Shown: one piece after another, positions 1 to 8,274 of the stretch | Numbering within the stretch: the stretch's first letter is position 1 | How the letters are laid out: every line of letters starts with the position of its first letter | Source: Caulobacterales bacterium | GTDB taxonomy: Bacteria; Pseudomonadota; Alphaproteobacteria; Caulobacterales; Caulobacteraceae | Assembly (NCBI GenBank): GCA_016183935.1 | Contig: JACPDR010000028.1 | Coordinates: 1 to 64,000, forward strand | Direction of reading: 5' to 3' | Length of the DNA: 64,000 nucleotides | Program-made: the position numbers and the translations under genes | The notes under the pieces: generated by a model | Databases searched by the model: none | Seen by the model: only the letters and a program-made list of their open reading frames with translations | Told to the model about the DNA's origin: nothing

Positions 1-854
1 CCCTGCTCGACGAGCGCAATGCCCAGCCGAACGAGGCCGGCCCTTCGGTGCCGGTCGAGATCCTCGGCCTCGACGAGGCGCCCAGCCCGGGCGAACCCTT
101 CGCCGTCGTGGAGTCGGAGGCCCGCGCCCGTGAACTGACCGAGTACCGCGCCCGCGTGAAGCGCGAGAAGGCCACGGGCGGCGTCAACCAGGTCTCGCTG
201 GTCGACATGATGTCCAAGCTGCAGTCCAAGAAGGTTTCGGAACTGCCGGTGGTCATCAAGGCCGACGTGCAGGGTTCGGCCGAGGCCATCGTCGGCTCGC
301 TGGACAAGATGGGCAACGAGGAGGTCCGCGCGCGCACCGTCATGTCGGGCGCCGGCGGCATCACCGAGAGCGACGTGCAGCTGGCCAAGTCGGCTGGCGC
401 GCCGATCCTCGGCTTCAACGTCCGCGCCTCGAAACAGGCCCGCGACCTGGCCGAGCGCGAGGGCGTGGAGATCCGTTACTACTCGATCATCTACGACCTG
501 CTCGACGACATGAAGGGCGTGCTCTCGGGCATGCTGGCGCCGCTGCAGCGGGAAACCTTCCTGGGCAACGCCCAGGTGCTGCAGGTGTTCGACATCTCCA
601 AGACCGGCAAGATCGCCGGTTGCCGGGTCACCGAGGGCGTGGTCCGCAAGGGCGCCAAGGTCCGCATCATCCGCGACGACGTGGTGGTGCTGGAGCTGGG
701 CACGCTCACGACGCTCAAGCGCTTCAAGGACGAGGTCAACGAGGTCCCGTCGGGCCAGGAGTGCGGCATGCATTTCCAGGGCTTCCAGGACATCAAGGCC
801 GGCGACTACATCGAGTGCTTCACGGTCGAGGAAATCCAGCGCACGCTGGAGTAG
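1..854 (+). CDS. infB: Translation initiation factor IF-2, C-terminal part (5' end outside window)
   Basis: The reading frame is open from base 3, so the gene begins before the window and about 283 C-terminal residues are visible. IF-2 is the GTPase that delivers initiator fMet-tRNA to the 30S subunit. The visible part covers the domains after the G domain: the stretch [18 protein letters not shown], then [22 protein letters not shown], then the C-terminal beta-barrel ending in AGDYIECF and RTLE, all typical of the fMet-tRNA-binding end of IF-2. A GTG at base 48 is internal, not a start. A strong terminator follows the stop codon, so the transcript from infB probably ends here rather than running on into rbfA. 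Confidence 0.97.
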   Translation, partial: LLDERNAQPNEAGPSVPVEILGLDEAPSPGEPFAVVESEARARELTEYRARVKREKATGGVNQVSLVDMMSKLQSKKVSELPVVIKADVQGSAEAIVGSLDKMGNEEVRARTVMSGAGGITESDVQLAKSAGAPILGFNVRASKQARDLAEREGVEIRYYSIIYDLLDDMKGVLSGMLAPLQRETFLGNAQVLQVFDISKTGKIAGCRVTEGVVRKGAKVRIIRDDVVVLELGTLTTLKRFKDEVNEVPSGQECGMHFQGFQDIKAGDYIECFTVEEIQRTLE

Positions 855-875
855 ACCGGGTCCGAACCCAACCAG

Positions 876-902
876 ACGGCGGTGCGAAAGCGCCGCCGTT
901 TT
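876..902 (+). terminator. Intrinsic terminator after infB
   Basis: Ten-base arms ACGGCGGTGC and GCGCCGCCGT (one G-T pair) enclose a GAAA tetraloop and run into TTTT. It lies 21 bases after the infB stop codon. Confidence 0.85.
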
Positions 903-930
903 GCCTTATGCATCGCGGATGAGTCCCCCA

Positions 931-1443
931 ATGCGCCGTCTCCTGATCCTCGCCCTCGCCGCGACAGCCGCCGCCGGTCCGGCCGCGGCCGAGACCCGCT
1001 ACCTGGCCTATGACGCCTCCGACCGGGTCACCCAGGCCCTGACCCAGGGGGTGACGCTGGAGGCCGACCGCGGCCTGTTCGGGGCCATCAGCGTGCGCCG
1101 GATCATCTCCACCTCGCAGCGCGGTTCGGCCGACATCCGCCGCGGCGGACCGGACGCCGTGCGCCGCGCCCTGCCGGCCGGCGCCCGCGAGACCTCGGTC
1201 TACGCCATCGCCCCCGAGGGCGACGGCCGCGGCCTGTCGCGCGCCCTGTGCCCCGGTTCGGAGGAGGTCTGGCTGGTCATGGGCCGGGTCCGACTCGGCC
1301 GTCCGCTGACCCTGCACGCCGTCGGCCGCTGGTCGGACGGGGCCTACCGCTACTGCGTCCAGCTGTCCTACGACTGGCGCGGCGAATGGGCGATGCCGCC
1401 CGCGCCGACGGTCGGGGACGACGGCGCCCCTGTCGGGCGATAG
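931..1443 (+). CDS. Small secreted protein of unknown function
   Basis: About 170 residues. The N-terminus MRRLLILALAATAAAGPAAAE is a clear signal peptide, so the product should be exported to the periplasm or beyond. The mature part is hydrophilic with two cysteines (in ALCPGSE and RYCVQL) that could form a disulfide. I do not recognise the family. An in-frame ATG at 919 would add MSPP in front; neither start has a good ribosome-binding site, and 931 is chosen because it places the basic residues directly at the start of the signal peptide. It follows the infB terminator closely, and the ATG at 1483 begins the next gene on the same strand. No function is assigned. Confidence 0.7.
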   Translation: MRRLLILALAATAAAGPAAAETRYLAYDASDRVTQALTQGVTLEADRGLFGAISVRRIISTSQRGSADIRRGGPDAVRRALPAGARETSVYAIAPEGDGRGLSRALCPGSEEVWLVMGRVRLGRPLTLHAVGRWSDGAYRYCVQLSYDWRGEWAMPPAPTVGDDGAPVGR

Positions 1444-1482
1444 GCGTTCACCTCTTCATCCGCCCCGGCTAGGGTCGGCGTC

Positions 1483-2157
1483 ATGAACGCCGTTTCGGCC
1501 CCTTCCCAGACCGCAATGAAGCGCCTCGCCGGCGGGCTGTCGTTCGTCTGTCTGGTACTGTTCCTGCTGGCCATCGAGCAGACGCAGACCGTGGCCGCCT
1601 GGGAGGGCCTTCGGGCCGGGGCCGGGCCCGTCGCGCGGGGCGTCGCCGACTGGATGAGGGGTCTGCCGGACGACGCCGCCGACGGTTTCGATGGCCTGAA
1701 GACGGCCGTCGCGGACGAGGCGCGGCCGCTCGCCGCCGAGGCGGGCTCCACCGCCGTGCTGAGGGGCGAGTACAGGCCGGCCGACGAAACGACCCGCGCC
1801 GCCGTCGGCGCGCTGACGGTGGCCGGCGCCGAACTGCGGTTCGAGAACGGCGAGCGCCTGCGCACCCGGCCGCTGCGCATCGCGTCCGGCCGCGACGCCT
1901 TCGCCCCCGGCCAGACCTTCGCGGCGCGGCTCGACGCCCCGGCCGACGCCCAGATCGAACTGCGCGCGGTCATCGCGCCGGCGGGGGCGCGGACGACGGC
2001 GCCCACCCGCCTGTGCGGCGGAGAGCCGGCGGGGACGGTCGCCCTGCTTCACCGCGGCGCCCGGGTCGACCTGGCGCTGTTCCGGGCCGGCGTCGCCGTC
2101 GGCCCCGATACGACGCCCTCAGCCCTGTGCGGCGCCTGGAGTTTCACCGCCCGATGA
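1483..2157 (+). CDS. Membrane-anchored protein of unknown function
   Basis: About 224 residues. One hydrophobic segment at roughly residues 16-36 (LAGGLSFVCLVLFLLA) should anchor the protein in the inner membrane, with the rest outside. The remainder is alanine-rich and contains two cysteines near the C-terminus (LCGGEP and LCGAWSF) that may pair. AGGG sits 8 bases before the ATG at 1483. Its TGA overlaps the ATG of the next gene (ATGA), so the two are probably translationally coupled and may act together. I do not recognise a family; codon use matches the neighbours, so it looks like a real gene. Confidence 0.65.
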   Translation: MNAVSAPSQTAMKRLAGGLSFVCLVLFLLAIEQTQTVAAWEGLRAGAGPVARGVADWMRGLPDDAADGFDGLKTAVADEARPLAAEAGSTAVLRGEYRPADETTRAAVGALTVAGAELRFENGERLRTRPLRIASGRDAFAPGQTFAARLDAPADAQIELRAVIAPAGARTTAPTRLCGGEPAGTVALLHRGARVDLALFRAGVAVGPDTTPSALCGAWSFTAR

Positions 2158-2867
2158 AGCGTAGGAAAGCGTCCCCCACCGGCCTCGGCGTCCTGCTCGC
2201 CGCCGCCGTCGTGGGCCTCATCGCCGCCCTGTGGACCTGGACGGCGCCCGGCGACCTCGCCCGCTGGCGGGCCGCGCCCGACGGCCGGGGCGTCGAGCTG
2301 CATCTGCTCGACAACGGCTTCCACACCGACCTGGCCGTGCCGCGCGCGGCGCTGGAGGCCCGGGGCGGTCCGCTGGCCGAGGCGGTGCGGGCGCTGCCGG
2401 CCGGCGACTGGATCCTGATCGGCTGGGGCGACGCCAAATTCTATGTCGACCAGAGCCCGATGGAGTCCCGACTGCCGGACGGGGCGCGGGCCTTCTTCCG
2501 GCCGGGCAACGCCTCGGTGTTGATGCTCGACCCGGCCCAGCGCGACCCGCGCGCCCTGTTCGCCGAGGACGGCCGCCGCAGCTTCCGCCTCACGCCGGAC
2601 GGGTTCGAGGCCCTGGGCGCGCACATCGAGGCGTCGCTGGACCTGTCGAGCGGCGCGCCGCGCATCGCCGCCGCGCGAGAGGGCGACGACGCCCGCTTCT
2701 TCGCCAGCCGCGAGACCTTCTCGATCGCCCATCTGTGCAACCACTGGACGGCGGGGGTGCTCAACGCGGCGGGCCTGCCGGTGCGTCCGTTCCGCTCGAT
2801 CGTTTCATCCGAGCTGATGGCGGCGATCGACCGGGCCGAACTGGACACCGCCGCCCCGCGGGCCTAG
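2154..2867 (+). CDS. DUF2459 family protein
   Basis: 237 residues. An N-terminal membrane segment (about residues 10-29, LGVLLAAAVVGLIAALWTW) is followed by the conserved DUF2459 core: a segment with LLDNGFHTDLAVP, then WILIGWGDAKFY, then a C-terminal LCNHWTA motif. Family members (also known from a urease-neighbourhood model) have no established reaction; conserved His, Cys and Asn residues suggest an enzyme-like active site, which is inference. The start at 2154 overlaps the stop of the preceding gene by four bases (ATGA). It lies between infB and rbfA, where other bacteria usually have no such genes. Confidence 0.8.
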   Translation: MKRRKASPTGLGVLLAAAVVGLIAALWTWTAPGDLARWRAAPDGRGVELHLLDNGFHTDLAVPRAALEARGGPLAEAVRALPAGDWILIGWGDAKFYVDQSPMESRLPDGARAFFRPGNASVLMLDPAQRDPRALFAEDGRRSFRLTPDGFEALGAHIEASLDLSSGAPRIAAAREGDDARFFASRETFSIAHLCNHWTAGVLNAAGLPVRPFRSIVSSELMAAIDRAELDTAAPRA

Positions 2868-2928
2868 ACCCCGCCCCTTCGCTTTTTCGAGCCGGGTCCG
2901 AGCCCCGGCGGGCGACGAGGATCGAACG

Positions 2929-3366
2929 ATGAGCAGCCGCAAACCCAATCCGAAGGCCGGGACCGTCAGCCAGCGCCAGCTGCGCGCCGCCGAGCTGATC
3001 CGCCACGCCCTGGTCGACGTCCTGCGCGAGGAGGACATCCACGATCCGGCCCTGAAGGACGTCTCGGTCACCGTCACCGAGGTGCGCCTGTCGCCGGATC
3101 TGAAACACGCCACCTGTTTCGTCGAGCCGCTGGGCGCGGGCGTCGACAGCGCGCCGGTCGCCGGCCACGTCGACGAGATCATCAAGGCGCTGAACGCCCA
3201 CGCCAAATTCCTGCGCGGCGTGCTCGGGCGGCGCATCGACATGCGCTTCACGCCGGACCTGCGTTTCCGTCACGATGAGAGTTTCGAGGCGGCCGAGCGG
3301 CTCAACCGCCTGCTCGACGATCCCCGGGTGCAGGCGGACATCGCCAGGCCCGACGAAGACCTCTGA
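2929..3366 (+). CDS. rbfA: 30S ribosome-binding factor RbfA
   Basis: 145 residues, slightly longer than the E. coli protein as is common in alphaproteobacteria. RbfA binds the 30S subunit late in assembly and is needed for 16S rRNA maturation and cold adaptation. The KH-like fold is recognisable from [17 protein letters not shown] at the N-terminus, [21 protein letters not shown] in the middle and [18 protein letters not shown] toward the end. The TGA overlaps the truB ATG by one base (TGATG), so rbfA and truB are coupled. The neighbouring truB, rpsO and pnp are its usual partners. Confidence 0.96.
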   Translation: MSSRKPNPKAGTVSQRQLRAAELIRHALVDVLREEDIHDPALKDVSVTVTEVRLSPDLKHATCFVEPLGAGVDSAPVAGHVDEIIKALNAHAKFLRGVLGRRIDMRFTPDLRFRHDESFEAAERLNRLLDDPRVQADIARPDEDL

Positions 3367-4298
3367 TGGGCCGCCGCAAGAAGGGCGACGTCGTCAACGG
3401 CTGGGTCTGCCTCGACAAGCCGCTGGAGATGGGTTCGACCGACGCGGTGTCGAAGGTGCGCCGGCTGTTCAACGCCCAGAAGGCCGGGCACGCCGGGACG
3501 CTCGATCCGCTGGCCTCGGGCATTCTGCCCATCGCCCTGGGCGAGGCGACCAAGACCGTGCCGTTCATGATGGACGCGGAGAAGGTCTATCGCTTCACCA
3601 TCAACTGGGGCGTCTCCACCGACAGCCTCGACCGCGAGGGCGAGATCACGGCCCGCTCGGACGTGCGGCCCTCCGTCGAGGCGGTGCGCGCCGCCCTGCC
3701 GGCCTTCACCGGCGAGATCGACCAGGTCCCGCCGCAGTATTCCGCCATCAAGGTCGACGGTCAGCGCGCCTACGACCTGGCCCGCGACGGGGCCGAATTC
3801 GAACTGGCCTCGCGCCGGGTGACCATCCACGAGGCGGCGGTCACCGACAGTCCGGACGCCGACCACGTCGAGCTCACCATCCGCACCGGCAAGGGCGTCT
3901 ATGTGCGCTCGCTGGCCCGCGACCTGGCCGCGGCCCTCGGGGCCGAGGGGCATGTTTCGGCCCTGCGCCGCGAGCGGGTCGGACCGTTCTCGACGGAAAA
4001 CGCCGTATCGCTGGATTTCCTGACCGATCTGGTGCATAGGGACGCCGCCTCGGAAGGCTTGCTTCCCGTCGCGACCGCCCTGGACGACATCCCGGAGCTG
4101 GCCGTGACGGATCAAGACGCCTTCTCGCTTCGGCAGGGACGGCCGATCGTTCTGCTCCCCAGACAGGTCGAAACGCTCAAGAGCCGCCTTCGGGAGGGCT
4201 CCAGAACCGTTTCAGCCTTTCAGGGCCAGACCCTCGTCGCTCTCGGTCAGTTGCGGGCCGGCCGGCTAGAACCCGACCGCGTTTTTAACCTCCAATAG
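3366..4298 (+). CDS. truB: tRNA pseudouridine(55) synthase TruB
   Basis: 310 residues. Converts U55 in the T-loop of tRNAs to pseudouridine. The N-terminal [18 protein letters not shown] and the catalytic motif [11 protein letters not shown], with the nucleophilic Asp at about residue 47, are diagnostic. [19 protein letters not shown] and the [11 protein letters not shown] segment follow in the expected order. The C-terminal region after residue 230 resembles the TruB C-terminal domain of proteobacterial enzymes. It starts on the rbfA stop codon and ends 10 bases before rpsO, so rbfA-truB-rpsO probably form one transcript. Confidence 0.97.
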   Translation: MGRRKKGDVVNGWVCLDKPLEMGSTDAVSKVRRLFNAQKAGHAGTLDPLASGILPIALGEATKTVPFMMDAEKVYRFTINWGVSTDSLDREGEITARSDVRPSVEAVRAALPAFTGEIDQVPPQYSAIKVDGQRAYDLARDGAEFELASRRVTIHEAAVTDSPDADHVELTIRTGKGVYVRSLARDLAAALGAEGHVSALRRERVGPFSTENAVSLDFLTDLVHRDAASEGLLPVATALDDIPELAVTDQDAFSLRQGRPIVLLPRQVETLKSRLREGSRTVSAFQGQTLVALGQLRAGRLEPDRVFNLQ

Positions 4299-4308
4299 GA
4301 GTTACCCG

Positions 4309-4578
4309 ATGTCGATTACTGCTGACCGCAAGCACGAAGTCATCGCCGACAACGCCCGCACCGAGGGCGACACCGGTTCGGCCGAGGTCCAGGTCGCGAT
4401 CCTCTCGGAACGCATCGCCAACCTCACCGAGCACTTCAAGACCCACAAGAAGGACAACCACTCGCGCCGCGGCCTGCTCAAGATGGTCTCGCAGCGTCGT
4501 CGCCTTCTTGACCACCTGTCGAAGGTCGATCGCGAGCGCTACACGGCGCTGATCACCAAGCTGAACCTGCGCCGCTAA
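4309..4578 (+). CDS. rpsO: 30S ribosomal protein S15
   Basis: 89 residues, exactly the usual S15 length. S15 binds the central domain of 16S rRNA early in assembly and forms an intersubunit bridge. Conserved segments [42 protein letters not shown] and the C-terminal [12 protein letters not shown] are present. A good ribosome-binding site (AGGAG) precedes the ATG. In many bacteria S15 and PNPase are co-transcribed and separated by RNase III cleavage; the hairpin found just downstream fits this arrangement. Confidence 0.98.
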   Translation: MSITADRKHEVIADNARTEGDTGSAEVQVAILSERIANLTEHFKTHKKDNHSRRGLLKMVSQRRRLLDHLSKVDRERYTALITKLNLRR

Positions 4579-4607
4579 GGGCGCCGGGGACGAGCGGAAG
4601 AGTTTTT

Positions 4608-4634
4608 CGAGGCGCGGGCCACGTCCGCGCCTCG
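4608..4634 (+). promoter_or_regulatory. Perfect hairpin in the rpsO-pnp intergenic region
   Basis: CGAGGCGCGG and CCGCGCCTCG form a perfect 10-bp stem with a 7-base loop, 30 bases after the rpsO stop. No T-tract follows, so it is a poor terminator and more likely an RNA processing or stability element. In enterobacteria the rpsO-pnp spacer carries RNase III-cleaved hairpins used in PNPase autoregulation; assigning that role here is inference. The remaining roughly 190 bases before pnp show no gene. Confidence 0.6.
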
Positions 4635-4828
4635 TTCCGCATCCAGAACCAACCCGCGCGCCGCGGGGTTATCCGGCGCATGACGCGAGGGCTGAAACCG
4701 GTCCTCAACCACTCCCGGGCGGTTCGCGATGGCGCGGACGTCCATGGACCGAAGGACTGAACGCCCGACGCTCCACCCACTGATGGGACCCCGCGCGGAA
4801 TCCGCCCGCGGGACACGAAAGACGAAAC

Positions 4829-7057
4829 ATGTTCGATATCAAACGCAAGACGATCGACTGGGCCGGCCGCCCGCTGACGCTGGAAACGGGCCGCATCGCT
4901 CGCCAAGCCGACGGCGCCGTTCTGGCGACCTACGGCGAGACCGTGGTCCTGGCCACCGTCGTCTACGGCCGCGCGCCCAAGCCGGGCCTGGATTTCTTCC
5001 CGCTGACCGTCAACTACCAGGAAAAGACCTTCGCCGCCGGCAAGATCCCGGGCGGCTATTTCAAGCGTGAAGGCCGTCCGACCGAGAAGGAGACCCTGGT
5101 CTCCCGCCTGATCGACCGTCCGATCCGCCCGCTGTTCGTCAAGGGCTTCAAGAACGAGACCCAGGTCATCGTCACCGTCCTCCAGCACGACATGGAGAAC
5201 GACCCGGACGTGCTGGGCATGATCGCCGCCTCGGCCGCCCTGACCATCTCGGGCGTGCCCTTCATGGGCCCGATCGGCTCGGCCCGCGTCGGCTATATCG
5301 ACGGCGAGCTGGTGCTCAACCCGACCCTCGACCAGATGCCCGACAGCCAGCTCGACCTCGTCGTCGCCGGCACCCAGGACGCCCTGATGATGGTCGAATC
5401 CGAAGCCAAGGAGCTGTCGGAAGAGATCATGCTGAACGCCCTGATGTTCGCGCATCGCGGCATGCAGCCGGTGATCGACGCGATCATCGACCTGGCCGAG
5501 CACGCCGCCAAGGAGCCCTTCGACTTCCAGGCCGACGACGTCTCGGACGTGGTCGCCTCGATCCAGAAGCTGGTCGGCGAGGATATCAAGGCCGCCTACA
5601 CCCACGTGGGCAAGTACGACCGCCGCTCGGGCGTCGACGTGGCCAAGAAGAAGGCCGCCGAAGCCCTGGTGAAGACCGAGGAGAAGCCGGACGGCGTCGA
5701 CGCCTCCAAGTTCGCCACGGCCTTCAAGGAATGCGAAGCCCACGTCCTGCGTCGCGACATCATCGACAACGGCCACCGCGTCGACGGCCGGGCCCTCGAC
5801 AAGGTCCGCTCGATCGTCTCGGAAGTCGGCGTCTTCCCGCGCACCCACGGTTCGGCCCTGTTCACCCGCGGTGAGACCCAGGCCATCGTCGTCGCCACCC
5901 TCGGCACCGGAGAGGACGAGCAGTACGTCGACGCCCTGAGCGGCACCTACAAAGAGAAGTTCCTGCTGCACTACAACTTCCCTCCCTATTCGGTCGGCGA
6001 GACCGGACGGATGGGCGGCGCGGGCCGTCGGGAAATCGGTCACGGCAAGCTGGCGTGGCGGGCCATCCGTCCGATGCTGCCGTCGTCGGAAGAATTCCCC
6101 TACACCATCCGTCTGGTGTCGGAGATCACCGAGTCCAACGGCTCGTCCTCGATGGCCACGGTCTGTGGTTCGTCGCTGGCGCTGATGGACGCGGGCGTGC
6201 CGCTGAAGCGTCCCGTCTCGGGCATCGCCATGGGCCTGATCCTCGAGCCGTCGGGCGAGTTCGCCATCCTGTCCGACATCCTGGGTGACGAAGACCACCT
6301 CGGCGACATGGACTTCAAGGTGGCCGGCACGCGCGAAGGCATCACCTCGCTGCAGATGGACATCAAGGTCGCGGGCATCACCGAAGAGATCATGCGCAAG
6401 GCGATCGCCCAGGCTTCGGCCGGCCGTCTGCACATCCTCGACGAGATGGACAAGGCCATCGACGGCGCCCGCACCGAGCTGGGCGAGTTCGCGCCCAAGA
6501 TCGAGCAGATCAAGGTTCCGGTCGACAAGATCCGCGACATCATCGGCACCGGCGGCAAGATCATCCGCGAGATCGTCGAAAAGACCGGCGCCAAGATCAA
6601 CATCGAGGACGACGGCACGGTGAAGATCGCCGCTTCCGAGCAGGAGAAGATCGACGCCGCCAAGAATTGGATCTCGTCGATCGTGTCCGAGCCCGAGCCC
6701 GGCATGATCTACTCCGGCAAGGTCGTGAAGGTCGTCGACTTCGGCGCCTTCGTGAACTTCTTCGGCGCCAAGGATGGCCTCGTCCACGTGTCGCAGATCG
6801 CCATGGAGCGCGTCGCCAACCCCGCCGACGTCCTGACCGAAGGTCAGGAAGTGAAGGTGAAGTTCCTGGGCATGGACGACCGCGGCAAGACCAAGCTGTC
6901 GATGAAGGTCGTCGATCAGGAAACCGGCGAGGACCTGACCGACAAGATCAACGCCGAGCGCGCCGAGCGTGGCGAGCCCCCGATGTCGGAAGACACCGGC
7001 GGCCGTCCGAAGCGTGAAGGCGGCGGCGACCGCGACCGCGGCCGCAGCCGTCGTTAA
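4829..7057 (+). CDS. pnp: Polyribonucleotide nucleotidyltransferase (PNPase)
   Basis: 742 residues. A 3'-to-5' phosphorolytic exoribonuclease and RNA-degradosome component. Two RNase PH-like domains are seen (about residues 1-230 and 310-545), joined by an alpha-helical linker. They are followed by a KH domain ([19 protein letters not shown], about 565-600) and an S1 domain ([20 protein letters not shown], about 628-695). The last 30 residues are a charged Arg/Gly/Asp-rich tail, probably unstructured. The [14 protein letters not shown] motif and the [19 protein letters not shown] stretch belong to the active-site PH domain. A strong terminator follows 28 bases after the stop. Confidence 0.98.
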   Translation: MFDIKRKTIDWAGRPLTLETGRIARQADGAVLATYGETVVLATVVYGRAPKPGLDFFPLTVNYQEKTFAAGKIPGGYFKREGRPTEKETLVSRLIDRPIRPLFVKGFKNETQVIVTVLQHDMENDPDVLGMIAASAALTISGVPFMGPIGSARVGYIDGELVLNPTLDQMPDSQLDLVVAGTQDALMMVESEAKELSEEIMLNALMFAHRGMQPVIDAIIDLAEHAAKEPFDFQADDVSDVVASIQKLVGEDIKAAYTHVGKYDRRSGVDVAKKKAAEALVKTEEKPDGVDASKFATAFKECEAHVLRRDIIDNGHRVDGRALDKVRSIVSEVGVFPRTHGSALFTRGETQAIVVATLGTGEDEQYVDALSGTYKEKFLLHYNFPPYSVGETGRMGGAGRREIGHGKLAWRAIRPMLPSSEEFPYTIRLVSEITESNGSSSMATVCGSSLALMDAGVPLKRPVSGIAMGLILEPSGEFAILSDILGDEDHLGDMDFKVAGTREGITSLQMDIKVAGITEEIMRKAIAQASAGRLHILDEMDKAIDGARTELGEFAPKIEQIKVPVDKIRDIIGTGGKIIREIVEKTGAKINIEDDGTVKIAASEQEKIDAAKNWISSIVSEPEPGMIYSGKVVKVVDFGAFVNFFGAKDGLVHVSQIAMERVANPADVLTEGQEVKVKFLGMDDRGKTKLSMKVVDQETGEDLTDKINAERAERGEPPMSEDTGGRPKREGGGDRDRGRSRR

Positions 7058-7084
7058 GACGCGGCGTCACAGCTGAAATGAAGG

Positions 7085-7115
7085 AGGCCCCGGTGGAAAC
7101 ACCGGGGCCTTTCTC
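7085..7115 (+). terminator. Intrinsic terminator after pnp
   Basis: Perfect 11-bp arms AGGCCCCGGTG and CACCGGGGCCT around a GAAA tetraloop, followed by TTCTC. It closes the rbfA-truB-rpsO-pnp run and may also serve the convergent gene ending at 7132. Confidence 0.9.
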
Positions 7116-7131
7116 GTTCCGCCAGTCGCCG

Positions 7132-7557
7132 TCAGCGGCGAGGCGTCGGCACGATCTGCGGAAGCGGCGGCCGGACGTCGAGCGGGGCGCCTTGCGGACA
7201 TAGGTCGGAATAGAGCGTCGACGTCATGCCGGGCTCGGCGTACATCGGTTCAGCCCTGCGGCGATCGTCGGGGACGGCGACGAACTGCATTTCCACCCCC
7301 TCTGCGTCCAACGACCGGACGCTCAGGATCGTGATGGTCCGGGCGCGGCACGATAGTTCGTAGACGAGCTCGCCGGTGGTCCAGTCGCGCGGTTGCGACG
7401 GTGTCACCCTCATCACCAGCCGCCGGGTGTCACCAGCTTCGTTTTGGTCGAGCAACCGATAGGCCGCGGTCCCATCTTCGTCTGCCGGAAGCACCTTCCA
7501 GGGCGTAGGCTCAGCAGCCTGGATCAGAAACAGAATGGACAGCAACGACGGGATCAT
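7132..7557 (-). CDS. Small secreted protein of unknown function
   Basis: 141 residues with a short N-terminal signal peptide (MIPSLLSILFLIQAAEPTPW). The mature protein has a WKVL start, a YELSCRARTITILSVRS strand region and two cysteines (ELSCR and DLCPQG), a pattern resembling small secreted beta-proteins sometimes labelled surface-adhesin E-like; this resemblance is weak. It faces pnp convergently across a terminator and is followed, on the same strand upstream, by regA with a 92-base gap, so it may or may not share its transcript. No function is assigned. GC and codon use are slightly lower than in neighbouring genes. Confidence 0.6.
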   Translation of the reverse strand: MIPSLLSILFLIQAAEPTPWKVLPADEDGTAAYRLLDQNEAGDTRRLVMRVTPSQPRDWTTGELVYELSCRARTITILSVRSLDAEGVEMQFVAVPDDRRRAEPMYAEPGMTSTLYSDLCPQGAPLDVRPPLPQIVPTPRR

Positions 7558-7649
7558 GGGCTCCTCCAGAGGGCCCAGCTAAGGCCGTCAGGGCCCACCT
7601 GTCGAGCAAGACGGACCTCTCGTCAGATCGCGTCAGGGCGGGCAGGCGC

Positions 7650-8204
7650 CTACCGCGGCGCCCGCTTCGCGAGTATCCGCTGCAGCGTCCGCCGGTGCAT
7701 GCCCAGCCGGCGTGCCGTCTCCGAGACGTTGTGGTCGCACAACTCATAGACCCGCTGGATATGTTCCCAGCGCACCCGGTCGGCGCTCATCGGATTGTCG
7801 GGCGGCTCGGGGGCCTCGCCGGTGGCAAGCAGGGCCTTGACCACGTCGTCGGCGTCGGCCGGCTTCTGCAGATAGTCGACCGCGCCGGCCTTGACCGCCG
7901 CCACCGCGGTGGCGATGGCGCCGTAGCCGGTCAGCATGACTATGCGGGCGTCCTCGCGCCGGTCGCGAATGGCCTCGACCACCTTCAGCCCGTTGCCGTC
8001 CTCGAGCCGCATGTCGAGCACCGCGAAGGCCGGGACCGAGGTGCGCAGCGCCTCGCGGGCCTCGGCCACCGAGGCGGCGGTGACGACCTCGAAGCCCCGG
8101 CTCTCCAGCGCCCGCCCCAGGCGGGTGCGCAGCGCGTTGTCGTCGTCGAGAAGCAGCAGGGTCTTGTCCGCCAGGGCGGCGATCCGGTCTTCGGTCTCGG
8201 GCAT
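7650..8204 (-). CDS. regA: Redox response regulator RegA/ActR/PrrA family
   Basis: 184 residues, the exact size typical of the family. An N-terminal receiver domain (phospho-acceptor Asp at about residue 64 in AVLDMRLEDG, conserved Thr and Lys in MLTGYG and YLQKPA) is joined to a C-terminal Fis-type helix-turn-helix (WEHIQRVYELCDHNVSETARR, then LGMHRRTLQRIL). The family activates respiratory and redox genes in alphaproteobacteria. The start at 8204 is chosen because AAGGAG lies 9 bases upstream; a longer frame to 8252 lacks a site. It lies directly downstream of the sensor kinase gene regB, with a 70-base gap, and is probably co-transcribed with it. Confidence 0.93.
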   Translation of the reverse strand: MPETEDRIAALADKTLLLLDDDNALRTRLGRALESRGFEVVTAASVAEAREALRTSVPAFAVLDMRLEDGNGLKVVEAIRDRREDARIVMLTGYGAIATAVAAVKAGAVDYLQKPADADDVVKALLATGEAPEPPDNPMSADRVRWEHIQRVYELCDHNVSETARRLGMHRRTLQRILAKRAPR

Positions 8205-8274
8205 CGGCGTTCTCCTTGGAACTGAAGTCGGTAACGACGCGCCTGCGGTCAAGGTTCAGATGGGGGGTGCGACA

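Noticed and set aside
4553-6787. A 744-codon open frame antisense to pnp, rich in Asp, Gly and His
   Set aside because: GC-rich third positions remove stop codons from the opposite strand; pnp is fully conserved and the antisense product shows no family features.
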